Positions 35,401 to 42,817 of a DNA stretch of 64,000 nucleotides are shown here, piece after piece. The stretch spans positions 1-64,000 of the forward strand of contig JAJFUI010000235.1 of NCBI GenBank assembly GCA_021372555.1, in the 5' to 3' direction. The notes beneath the pieces are model-generated. The model was not told the origin of the DNA, ran no database searches, and saw only the letters and a list, made by a program, of their open reading frames with translations. Source of the stretch: Planctomycetaceae bacterium (GTDB lineage Bacteria; Planctomycetota; Planctomycetia; Pirellulales; Thermoguttaceae). Numbering within the stretch: position 1 is the first letter of the stretch; the number at the start of each line of letters is the position of its first letter. The translations under genes were made by a program, and so were the position numbers.

Positions 35401-38400
35401 CGTTCACACTACCAGCGGCATCGTCGCGCTGACCGCCTTCATCAACAACGGCGGCAGCGGCACCGTCATCGCCGACGCGGACAACGGCGCCGTCAAGGGT
35501 GGAATCGCTTTGATCGGCCTTACCGGCGACGGCGATTGGCAATACTCGCTCGACGGCACCACGTTCATCGCCATCCCAACGGTCTCCGCCACGGCCGCTC
35601 TGCTGCTGCCCAGCACTGCATCGCTGAAGTACATCCCAAGCGGGATCGTCACCGAACAGGGGAAGATCACGTATCGCGCTTGGGATACCACCACGGGCGC
35701 CGCGGGCGGCACCGCCGACACCACAAGCAACGGCGCCGACACGGCCTTCAGCACGGCCACCGACACCGCAACGCTGTTGGTCAACGACGCCCCGGTGTTG
35801 ACCGCGGCCAGCCCTTCGCTTGGAACCACCATTCTCGGCTCGGCTGTCACCGTCAGCATTGCCGGCGGCTTTGTCAATCACGGCACCGGTTCCACGACGA
35901 TCACGGACGCGAACACCAACGCCACGCTCGGGGGAATCGCGATTACAGCCGCCACCGGCAGTGGCACGTGGGCGTATTCACTCGACGGCACCACCTACAC
36001 TGCGTTCCCGACGGTTTCCGGCACCGCCTCATTGCTGCTGCCAAGCACCGCCAAGATTCGTTACACGCCAAATAGCACCACGAGCGAAACCGCGACGATC
36101 ACCTACCGCGCCTGGGATGCGAGCACTGGCACGGCTGGCTCCACGGCGAGCACGGCCACCAACGGCGGCGCGACGGCGTTTAGCTCGGCCACCGACACCG
36201 CCTCGCTCACCGTCGCCGGCGGAAGCATCTCCGGTTACGTCTTCATCGACACAAACAACGACGGGCTGCGCACCACCTCGAGCGGCGGCACACACGTCGG
36301 CCTCCCCGGCGTCATCGTCAAGCTGTCTAAGCAAGACACATCCGGGAACTGGGTCGCCACGGCCACCACGATGTCCGCTTCGGACGGGTCGTACCACTTC
36401 AACAATCTGGGCGAGGGGACTTACCTCGTTCAGGAAATGCAGCCGTCGAACTACATCGATGGCATCGAGACCGTCGGCAAGGTGGGCGGCGCGGCCACGG
36501 GCACTGCTGGGGCCGACCAGTTCCAGATCGCGCTTACCGCAGGCGGCATTGGCACCGACTACAATTTCGGCGAACGCGGAATAAAGGCCAGCGCTGTCTC
36601 CCTGCAGTACCTCGTCTGGCCCGCGATGTCGACAACCGAAATCATCACTCAGACGGACGTCGCGCCGGCGGTCTATCTCTCCAGTTCAACCACGCCTTAC
36701 ACCGTGACCTACTCCACTGGCGGCACGGGCGCCAAAATCGCTGGCTCCGGCGCCACGATCGTCGATTCGGACAGCACAATGCTGGCGTCAATGACCGCCT
36801 CGATCACCAACCTGAAGGACGGCAGCAGCGAGACCCTGGCCGTTGACGTCTCGGGGACGTCGGTCACTTCGAGCTACTCCGGCGGCGTCTTGACGCTCAC
36901 CGGAGTCGCCACGCTGTCGGTCTATAAGCAACTGTTGGCCTCAATCACCTACAGCAATACAGCTTCCACGCCGACCCTCGGGAACCGCACGGTTCAGGTC
37001 ATCGTCAACGATGGCATCCGTGACAGCCTGCCTACCACGTCAACGGTAACGGTTGGCCTTGGTCCCCTGAGCTTCTCGGTGGCCGCAAGTGACAGCGCCT
37101 ACAGCGCCGCCGAGGCCTCCTCCACGAGCTTCACGATGACGGGCGCGGAAGTCGGCGCCGGCTACACGTATACGATCACCAGCAGTGGCGGCGGTTCTGT
37201 GACCGGCAGCGGCACCATTGCCACGGCCACTCAGGCGGTCACCGGGATCAATCTCTCGGGCCTGTCTAACGGCTCCCTAACCTACAGCGTGAAGCTGACA
37301 GACACAGCCGGTCGCACTGGTACGGCCACTGCTTCGGCAACTTTGGATAAGACCGCACCGACCAGCTATTCCATCACGGCCGGCCAGGCCACCCTGAATG
37401 CCACTCAGGCCGCCTCGACGAAATTCACCTTCGCCGGCGCGGAAGTCGGGGCGACCTACAACTACACGGTGACCAGTAGCGGCGGGTCCGGTTCTGTCAC
37501 CGGGTCCGGCACCATCACGTCGGCCACCCAGCAGATCACGGGCATCAACGTTTCGGGGCTGCCCGAAGGCACGCTCACCTATTCCGTGACACTCACCGAC
37601 ACGGCCGGAAACATTGGCGCTGCGGCCACTGCGACGACCACGTTCGACAAGACGGCGCCGACCGGCTACTCCATCGCTGCGGACAGTACGCAGATCAACG
37701 CCGCCAGCGACACCAACGTCGGTTTCACATTTAGCGGAGCGGCAGTAGGAACAACCTACAACTACACCATCATCAGCAGCGGCGGCTCGGCTACCAAGAC
37801 TGGAACCGGAACCGTTCCGCAAAGCCTGCATGTCAGCGGTATCGACGTCTCGTCGCTGGCGGATGGACAACTGACCTTCAGCGTCACGCTTACGGACGCC
37901 GCCGGCAATGTGGGAACGGCAGCCACCGCCACGGCGACGCTGGATAAAGTCGCGCCCAGCGGATACTACATCACTGCGGACAGCACCTTGTTGGATGCAG
38001 CAACCGCTGTCTCGGCCGGCTTCACGTTTGACAACGCCACTCTGGGAACGACGTACACCTGCACGATTACCAGCAGCGGCGGCTCCGGATCGGTGACCCG
38101 AACGGGCACGATTGACTCGGTTACCCAGCACGTCACCGGCATTGACGTCTCCTCGTTGCCTGACGGCACGCTGACCTACCACGTCACCTTGACCGACGCC
38201 GCCGGAAACGTCGGAACCGCGGCTACGGCCACGGCCACCCTGGACAAGACGGCGCCGCATGACTATTCGGTCACGCCCGGCCAGACTGCCATCGACGCGG
38301 CATCAGCCTCTGCGACAAGCTTCACGTTCGCGGGGGCGGAGGTGGGCGCGACTTACATGTTCACGATCACCAGCAGCGGCGGCGGAGCCGCGGTCACGGG

Positions 38401-39199
38401 AACCGGATTAGTGTCGTCCGCCACCCAACAGGTAACGGGCATCGACGTTTCTTCGCTACCCGATGGCTCGCTAACCTACAGCGTGACCTTGACCGACACC
38501 GCCGGCAACGTCGGCGCCGCGGCGAAGGGCTACACGACCCTGGAAACCGGAGCCCCGCGCGACTACACCATCACGGCGGACCAAAGCCTCCTCGGCGCGG
38601 TTACATCCAAGAACGCCAGCTTCACGTTCGCCAACGCTGAAATCGGCGCGACCTACAACTACAAGATCATCAGCAGCGGCGGCGGCAGCCCTCTGACAGG
38701 CACCGGGCTTATCGCCTCGGCAACGGACAAAATCACTGTCGATGTCTCGTCGCTGCCCGATGGCGAGCTAATCTACGGCGTCACGTTGCTCGACGCGTCA
38801 AGCAACGAGGGGCTGCTAGCAACAGCCACGGCCACCCTGGATCGAACGGCCCCGACCGGCTACTCCATCCTCGTTGACCAGGCTCAGATAGACGGCAACG
38901 CGACGGCCACCAGCTTCACCTTCAGCGGAGCGGAACCGTTGGCCACCTACAGCTACATCGTGACCAGCAGTGGCGGCCAGGGTTCCGTCAGCGGCAGCGG
39001 CGTCATCTCGTCCGCCACGCAGCAGGTGACAAGCATCGACGTCTCGGCTCTGCCAGACGGGCTGTTGACGTATAGCGTCACCTTGACCGACCCCGCCGGC
39101 AACGAGGGAACGCCAGCGACGGCGACGGCGCTTCTGGGCCGGTCGCTGGGCGCGCTCGATTCCGCGCTGTCCAGCGTCGACGACTGGTTGACCGTCTAA
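32459..39199 (+). CDS. Giant surface repeat protein with LEPR-XLL-like signal and cyclophilin domain
   Basis: 2246 residues. FEALESRCLLS at 31-41 resembles the LEPR-XLL segment at the start of many giant planctomycete proteins. Residues about 98-235 form a cyclophilin-type prolyl isomerase domain (RLFDDMSPATTAKIE, PFVIQGGN, STEFFVTEQAYRSLDFDYTI). Ig-like and calx-like regions follow, then five repeats of about 145 residues (523-1252), an SdrD B-like domain (SGYVFIDTNNDGL, about 1255-1375), another beta domain, and seven repeats of about 99 residues (1536-2226). The short end LSSVDDWLTV has no PEP-CTERM, LPXTG or autotransporter element. The protein is probably secreted and surface-bound with an adhesive or structural role. 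Isomerase activity is possible but unproven. Confidence 0.85.
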   Translation: MKKLHLFGRNWSAWHCNESARRSQQPRRISFEALESRCLLSVSLGALSNVTMAAGTTLYIPLAGSESGQTLSYQATASDYSKLTTVMTPQTNKSLQLNVSINGVTQTMAFRLFDDMSPATTAKIESLVAAGFYNGLQIYRNGKDTNGNPFVIQGGNAPPSGFIKTDQSSIAEEFNPALQYTSAGILAMARSLLPGTSSTEFFVTEQAYRSLDFDYTIFGFQTAGTDVVQTISAMANKSEYSDLGYLVNPVTITSASIFTDTQNGVLQLRAPAGVTGTVTVTVIATDGTNVSSARSFDVTIVGDTATKANPFAAVRPTAPTSVTLVSPTGTTNHDNSSSTKTLQFLVSGVTSGNEVEILADGNVIGHATATGTSVTITTDGSTALLDGTHKITAIQIAQDKTVTVNESDSATTTTPVSKTADVPSLSSAAITLTVDDTAPTFTFTPVTTAVVGTTYTCQATTNDSTAVFQLDQAPTGMTINASTGAISWTPSAAQSGVNVTVRATDTTGNYTQKTFAIDVLPVNTPPVLQAATPSMGSTNEATPITIPLIGTFIGNGGATTTITDADTGAVTGGIAIFNVTGNGVWEYSLDGTTFTAIQSVGTASALLLARTAVLRYTPDGKNGEMASISYRAWDTTSGVSGSRLDLTLSVATSSQSPVSTASDTAWLTVTSVNDAPVLTPASPSLGRAAPSVSTTINLATFIKNGSGTTTISDVDAGATLGGIALVGVHGDGVWEYTLDGTTFVAIGSVSQSSALLLPSTAKLRYTANAGSSETANVTYVAWDTTSGAAGDRVDLSSTDATGGSTAFSVATDTASLVVDAAPVLTPAAPSLGTTNENTATTIALTGTFINHGTGTTTITDANANDALGGIAIVDTLGNGTWAYSLDGVTFIDVGAVSGASALLLPSTAKLRYTPDLENGETASITYRAWDATAGQAGSKADTTVNGGAAAYSSATDTASLTVTSVNDAPVVTATSPSMGAFVHTTSGIVALTAFINNGGSGTVIADADNGAVKGGIALIGLTGDGDWQYSLDGTTFIAIPTVSATAALLLPSTASLKYIPSGIVTEQGKITYRAWDTTTGAAGGTADTTSNGADTAFSTATDTATLLVNDAPVLTAASPSLGTTILGSAVTVSIAGGFVNHGTGSTTITDANTNATLGGIAITAATGSGTWAYSLDGTTYTAFPTVSGTASLLLPSTAKIRYTPNSTTSETATITYRAWDASTGTAGSTASTATNGGATAFSSATDTASLTVAGGSISGYVFIDTNNDGLRTTSSGGTHVGLPGVIVKLSKQDTSGNWVATATTMSASDGSYHFNNLGEGTYLVQEMQPSNYIDGIETVGKVGGAATGTAGADQFQIALTAGGIGTDYNFGERGIKASAVSLQYLVWPAMSTTEIITQTDVAPAVYLSSSTTPYTVTYSTGGTGAKIAGSGATIVDSDSTMLASMTASITNLKDGSSETLAVDVSGTSVTSSYSGGVLTLTGVATLSVYKQLLASITYSNTASTPTLGNRTVQVIVNDGIRDSLPTTSTVTVGLGPLSFSVAASDSAYSAAEASSTSFTMTGAEVGAGYTYTITSSGGGSVTGSGTIATATQAVTGINLSGLSNGSLTYSVKLTDTAGRTGTATASATLDKTAPTSYSITAGQATLNATQAASTKFTFAGAEVGATYNYTVTSSGGSGSVTGSGTITSATQQITGINVSGLPEGTLTYSVTLTDTAGNIGAAATATTTFDKTAPTGYSIAADSTQINAASDTNVGFTFSGAAVGTTYNYTIISSGGSATKTGTGTVPQSLHVSGIDVSSLADGQLTFSVTLTDAAGNVGTAATATATLDKVAPSGYYITADSTLLDAATAVSAGFTFDNATLGTTYTCTITSSGGSGSVTRTGTIDSVTQHVTGIDVSSLPDGTLTYHVTLTDAAGNVGTAATATATLDKTAPHDYSVTPGQTAIDAASASATSFTFAGAEVGATYMFTITSSGGGAAVTGTGLVSSATQQVTGIDVSSLPDGSLTYSVTLTDTAGNVGAAAKGYTTLETGAPRDYTITADQSLLGAVTSKNASFTFANAEIGATYNYKIISSGGGSPLTGTGLIASATDKITVDVSSLPDGELIYGVTLLDASSNEGLLATATATLDRTAPTGYSILVDQAQIDGNATATSFTFSGAEPLATYSYIVTSSGGQGSVSGSGVISSATQQVTSIDVSALPDGLLTYSVTLTDPAGNEGTPATATALLGRSLGALDSALSSVDDWLTV
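34025..36214 (+). repeat. Five tandem ~145-residue repeats in the giant protein
   Basis: Coding repeats, each starting with NDAPVLT-P/A-SPS-like residues, with a central TTTITDAN and GGIA, then WAYSLDGTTF, LLLPSTAKLRYTP and an AWDTTSG-type end. The LLLPSTAK codons are nearly identical at DNA level in copies at about 34725, 35165 and 36035. Structure is likely an all-beta cadherin- or Ig-like fold. Confidence 0.85.
37064..39136 (+). repeat. Seven tandem ~99-residue Ig-like repeats in the giant protein
   Basis: Coding repeats with the frame DKTAPTGYSI, FTFAGAEVGATYNYT, SSGG, a TQQVTGIDVSSLPDG segment and LTYSVTLTDTAGNVG. These resemble bacterial Ig-like (Big_3/Big_13-like) adhesin modules. The sixth copy has lost the DKTAP start (ETGAP) and the TGI motif. 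Confidence 0.85.
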
Positions 39200-39221
39200 G
39201 TCAGACCGCGTTGCGGCTTGG

Positions 39222-40544
39222 TTAGAACCGACATTCCAACCCGAACGTTAATCCCTGCGCCCAGTAATCGCTCATCACGAACCGCGGCTCTGGCGTGGGG
39301 AAACCGGTCAATTTTCCACCAGAGAATTGCGTCGGATTCAGATTGGTGTCCACTTGATCGGCCGGTCTGACGACTTGGCTCATGTAAAGAAACGTGTAGC
39401 CACACGTCGCTTTTACCCGGCAGGTGATATCGTAACTCAGGTTCAGTCCCAGCTCGGGCATCACGGCGAAGTTCGTTCGCTCGAACGCCCCCGAATTGGT
39501 CGGCAATGTTAGGAAACCGCCGTTTGCGACCGCTGGCGAACCGGTCGGGGGAGTCGTGGTGGTCGTGCCGCTGACGTTCAGGCGTGATTGCATGCTGCCT
39601 AGCGCCAGCTTGCCCAAGACTTCCAGCGACCAGCGGCAGTGACGGCTTTTCGCCGAAACGCCGATCTCGCCGCCGTTGAACTCATTGATAGCGTCGAACA
39701 GGTCCGAGACGGCCACCACGGTGCCATTGGCGAAGGGCGGCACGTTATCGATAATCGTCGTCGACGAGTTGATCGCCAGGCCTTCAGCAAGTCGCCCATA
39801 CCGGTAGCCGACCAAGCCATCGATCTGTTCCGTGCCTTCGGCGAACATCACCTGTCGATACAGCACCTCGGCCGACTGGAGTTCACTGCTAACGCCGGTC
39901 ACTATGGAACCGCTCTGCAGTCCTGGGTTCGCCACGACGACGGTCGCGGTCGCAAACGACTGAGCGCTGAAAAACGGGCGCGTGAGAATGGGATTGTCCG
40001 TGCTGTTCTGGGTAAACCGCGTGGTTTGATCTCCGAGGAACAAATAGTTGAACTCGACGCCCGATTGCTGGCAATCCGTCAGCCAACCTCCCAGCGAGAA
40101 TCGGCCGCCAGAATGAATTCCCTGGTCAACGGTCTGCGCGCCGAAGATCGTGTTCGTGCCTGCCAAGTCGCTCGCGGCCAGGGCAGGCAAGTGGACTGAC
40201 TTGCCCCACCACATCAGGTAGTCGCCGCGGAACCAGAGCCAGTCGGGGCACCGCGTGACGCAACCTCCACAGTCGCCGAGTTCGCAACCGCCGTCGCACG
40301 GGGCGGCCGCTTCGGCGATCTCGCCTGGGCTCTGATCGTGGCCGGACTGAGCCGCCCGGGGCGCGTCGCCATGCGATCGCATCTCCGGCGGAACCTGCCA
40401 CGGGGCTACCGCCCCGACGTCCGTCTGAGCTTTCGCCAGAGTCCCGCCGAGCAGGACTGTTGCTAGCAATGCCGTCGCACCGATGGCTGCCGTGCGGCAG
40501 TATGGCAGGGCGCGGGGCCCCGCAAGAAGAGATCGAGCCAGCAT
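39222..40544 (-). CDS. BBP7-family outer-membrane beta-barrel protein
   Basis: 440 residues: signal peptide to about residue 40, a Cys-rich segment (APCDGGCELGDCGGCVTRC), then WLWFRGDYLMWWGKSVHLPA, GGRFSLGGWL, FNYLFLGDQTTRF and, late, LNLSYDITCRVKATCGYTFL and a C-terminal aromatic FGLECRF. This is the BBP7 outer-membrane barrel family found in planctomycetes. It ends only 22 bases from the stop of the convergent giant-protein gene. The ligand or role is unknown; it may be a pore or receptor. Confidence 0.9.
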   Translation of the reverse strand: MLARSLLAGPRALPYCRTAAIGATALLATVLLGGTLAKAQTDVGAVAPWQVPPEMRSHGDAPRAAQSGHDQSPGEIAEAAAPCDGGCELGDCGGCVTRCPDWLWFRGDYLMWWGKSVHLPALAASDLAGTNTIFGAQTVDQGIHSGGRFSLGGWLTDCQQSGVEFNYLFLGDQTTRFTQNSTDNPILTRPFFSAQSFATATVVVANPGLQSGSIVTGVSSELQSAEVLYRQVMFAEGTEQIDGLVGYRYGRLAEGLAINSSTTIIDNVPPFANGTVVAVSDLFDAINEFNGGEIGVSAKSRHCRWSLEVLGKLALGSMQSRLNVSGTTTTTPPTGSPAVANGGFLTLPTNSGAFERTNFAVMPELGLNLSYDITCRVKATCGYTFLYMSQVVRPADQVDTNLNPTQFSGGKLTGFPTPEPRFVMSDYWAQGLTFGLECRF

Positions 40545-40784
40545 CGTTCGGCTCCCTCAGGATTCGCCCCCCTGCTGAAGCCATTCGACGTCGCTGCCGC
40601 GTGGACAGAACAACGCCCGCAGACTTATCGGCACGCCGGCCGCTTGCCTTGACCCTATAATAAGACGAAACCAGTGTCTGACAACACGGGCCAATTCGGG
40701 TGTCTGGGCAAGTTCGCCCTTGTTCTATTGAATCGTCGGCCCGCCGTTTGAGCGGGCACGTACGAAGGTCCTGTCGGAAGCATT

Positions 40785-41291
40785 ATGCATCGCCGTGCCG
40801 CGCTCCGATCGCTGCTCGGTTCCACCCTGGGCCTGTCTCTGGCGGGGCTTAGCGGGATCGCCGGGTTGTGGGCGGCCGCAGTCGTCCGGTTTCTCACGCC
40901 CAACATTGTCCGCCAAGCCAGCCGCACCTTTAAGGTCGGTCGGCCTTCCGAATACCGAGAGGGCCAAGTCGAGACCCGGTACCAGGCGAGCCACGGCGTC
41001 TGGGTCGTGCGTGCGACCGGCGCCGGCCGCCCCCAGTTCTACGCCCTCCGTTCCGCATGCACCCACCTCGGCTGCGCCACCCAATGGGACGACTCCCGGC
41101 AGCAGTTCCGCTGCCCTTGCCATGGCAGCACATTTTCCAAGGAGGGGAACAACCTGGCGGGCCCGTCGCGCAGCCCCCTCGAACGCTGCGCAATCCGCCT
41201 GGCCGATGACGGTCAACTCGAAGTCGACGCCGGCCAAACCGTCAAGCAAGACGACAGCGGGCATAATCCCTCCGTTTCACCGAAGGCTTAA
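40785..41291 (+). CDS. Rieske [2Fe-2S] protein of a cytochrome bc/b6f-type complex
   Basis: 168 residues with an N-terminal membrane helix (about 10-32) and a Rieske domain with the two cluster motifs CTHLGC and CPCHGSTF, giving the two Cys and two His ligands. The short N-terminus [16 protein letters not shown] has a double Arg and may be exported by the Tat route, but the consensus is imperfect. It should pass electrons from quinol to the next carrier. First gene of the operon with cytochrome b and subunit IV. The start at 40785 precedes the helix directly. Confidence 0.92.
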   Translation: MHRRAALRSLLGSTLGLSLAGLSGIAGLWAAAVVRFLTPNIVRQASRTFKVGRPSEYREGQVETRYQASHGVWVVRATGAGRPQFYALRSACTHLGCATQWDDSRQQFRCPCHGSTFSKEGNNLAGPSRSPLERCAIRLADDGQLEVDAGQTVKQDDSGHNPSVSPKA

Positions 41292-41295
41292 CCAA

Positions 41296-41910
41296 GTGAA
41301 AAACGGAAAGCGACTTGCCCACTTCCTGTTGCATCTGCACCCAGCCACGGTCAACGAACACGCTCTGCGACCGAGCTTTACGTGGTGCATGGGCGGAATC
41401 GCATTCTTCCTTTTCATGCTCGAAACGGTCACCGGCGTGCTGCTCATGTTCTATTACCGGCCAACGGTCGAATCCGCTTATCAGGATGTGCTCGACCTTC
41501 GCGACGTCGTTTCGCTCGGCGTTTTCCGCGAGCTGCATCGCTGGGGCGGACACGCCATGGTGATCGCCGTGGTCCTGCACATGTATCGCGTGTTCCTCAC
41601 CGGCAGCTATAAGGCCCCCCGCGAGTTCAACTGGTGCATCGGCGTTTTGCTGCTGCTCCTGGTTCTCGCCCTCTCGTTCACCGGCTACCTGTTGCCCTGG
41701 GACCAACTGTCGTATTGGGCCATTACCGTTGCGGCCAATCTTGCCGGCGACGCCCGCCCGTTGCTGCTGGGAGGCGACTCCGTTGCCGAAGAGACCCTGA
41801 ACCGCTTCTACGTTCTCCATTGCCTGGCGTTGCCCCTGCTGGCCGCTGTCTTGATGTCCCTCCACTTTTGGCACGTCCGGAAGGATGGAATCAGCGGTCC
41901 ACCACTATGA
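41296..41910 (+). CDS. Cytochrome b6-type subunit (N-terminal half of cytochrome b)
   Basis: 204 residues from GTG 41296; the frame is open from 40795, but that part is a shadow inside the Rieske gene. The heme ligands are clear: helix [17 protein letters not shown] has two His 14 apart, and helix [18 protein letters not shown] has two His 15 apart, the spacing of cytochrome b6 rather than mitochondrial-type b. [13 protein letters not shown] matches the conserved quinol-site helix. It forms the quinol-oxidising core with the Rieske protein and the subunit IV-like protein. It starts 4 bases after the Rieske stop and its own stop is inside an ATGA overlap. Confidence 0.9.
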   Translation: MKNGKRLAHFLLHLHPATVNEHALRPSFTWCMGGIAFFLFMLETVTGVLLMFYYRPTVESAYQDVLDLRDVVSLGVFRELHRWGGHAMVIAVVLHMYRVFLTGSYKAPREFNWCIGVLLLLLVLALSFTGYLLPWDQLSYWAITVAANLAGDARPLLLGGDSVAEETLNRFYVLHCLALPLLAAVLMSLHFWHVRKDGISGPPL

Positions 41911-42062
41911 ATGAGCTTGATCCGGCTCTCTTCCAAGATCCAAGAGCTATTGACCTTTGCGTGGCCAATGAACCAAGGCCGACCAACGGAAGGCCGAAAA
42001 ATAGACCAAGCAGGTTGACTCACCGGCTCAACATCCAAGCAAACATCAATAAGTTCCAATGA
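41907..42062 (+). CDS. 51-residue ORF coupled between cytochrome b6 and subunit IV genes
   Basis: A short open frame that begins at the ATGA overlapping the cytochrome b stop and ends at the ATGA overlapping the start of the subunit IV-like gene. It encodes 51 polar residues ([12 protein letters not shown] at the start, ending [10 protein letters not shown]), with no membrane helix and no domain that I recognise. Its base composition is noticeably less GC-rich than the neighbours. The two exact 4-base overlaps suggest that it is translated, either as a small accessory subunit or simply as a link that passes ribosomes to the next gene. Confidence 0.55.
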   Translation: MNELDPALFQDPRAIDLCVANEPRPTNGRPKNRPSRLTHRLNIQANINKFQ

Positions 42063-42607
42063 TCAAAGACAACCTTGCCGTTTTGGCGATGCTCTGCCTG
42101 CTCGGTTTCTTCACTTGGCTCGCCGTGACCCAAGCGATCCAGAACGACCGCCAAGTTCACGCCCACAAGCGGCCCTCCAAGGATGGCTCCGCGCGACGAT
42201 TCCCCGTATGGCCGGATCTGGTCTTGAGCGAGTTGGTCTGCGCATTGCTGATAACCGCCGTGCTCCTCACCTGGTCGCTTCTCGCGCCAGCCCCGCTAGA
42301 GCAGCCGGCCAACGCGGCGGTTAGTCCGAATCCGGCCAAAGCCCCGTGGTACTTCCTCGGTGTCCAAGAAATGTTGTATTTGGTCCGCGCCCGGTGGGCC
42401 GGCATCACCGTGCTCGGTCTGACCGTCCTAGGACTGTTTGCGCTGCCGTACCTCGACCGCACGCCGACCGCCGGCGGCCAATATTCAATCCGCACGCGTC
42501 GCACGGTCTACATCGCCTTCCAATCCATCTTTTGGCTTTGGATCCTGCTCCTCGTTGTCGGCGTGTTCCTGCGGGGGCCGAATTGGGAGTTCGTCGGCCT
42601 GTACTAA
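42059..42607 (+). CDS. Cytochrome b6f subunit IV-like protein (C-terminal half of cytochrome b)
   Basis: 182 residues, four probable membrane helices. NPAKAPWYFLGVQEML is the equivalent of the PEWY quinol-site motif (here APWY), as in subunit IV and in the divergent cytochrome b C-terminal proteins of planctomycetes. An extra N-terminal helix (NLAVLAMLCLLGFFTWLAVT) precedes the usual three. No CxxCH heme-c motif is present. Its ATG overlaps the stop of the 51-residue ORF. Together with the Rieske and b6 genes it makes a three-subunit quinol oxidase core; the partner cytochrome c is not in the window. Confidence 0.85.
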   Translation: MIKDNLAVLAMLCLLGFFTWLAVTQAIQNDRQVHAHKRPSKDGSARRFPVWPDLVLSELVCALLITAVLLTWSLLAPAPLEQPANAAVSPNPAKAPWYFLGVQEMLYLVRARWAGITVLGLTVLGLFALPYLDRTPTAGGQYSIRTRRTVYIAFQSIFWLWILLLVVGVFLRGPNWEFVGLY

Positions 42608-42817
42608 AATCAGGTCCGTAAGTCCCGGGCTACGTTTTTTTCCGGTTATGCCGCCGCTGCCGTGTGCGGAAAAATCTGCTGGCCGCACCACGTCGCCGAG
42701 CAAACCTATCTTTCCAAGGCGGTTGCCAAGGCCGCTGGAATTATGTCAAACGGGTAAGACGCACTCGCCACGACGAACGGGCCGACGCGTCGATACTCGG
42801 CCGTCGGAGTCAGCACA

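Noticed and set aside
34025-39136. Periodic DNA repeats that might suggest a CRISPR array or satellite
   Set aside because: Repeat units are multiples of three, in frame, about 300-440 bases long and encode Ig-like protein modules; there are no short direct repeats with unique spacers.
40656-40661. Perfect TATAAT upstream of the Rieske gene
   Set aside because: No -35-like sequence at a suitable distance and more than 120 bases from the start codon; could be chance.
42608-42817. Possible cyclic di-GMP (GEMM) riboswitch before the kinase-GGDEF operon
   Set aside because: GCAAACC and a pairing GGTTGC segment occur, but the conserved core elements of GEMM-I (the CGCAAAGCC loop and tetraloop receptor arrangement) are not in the right order.
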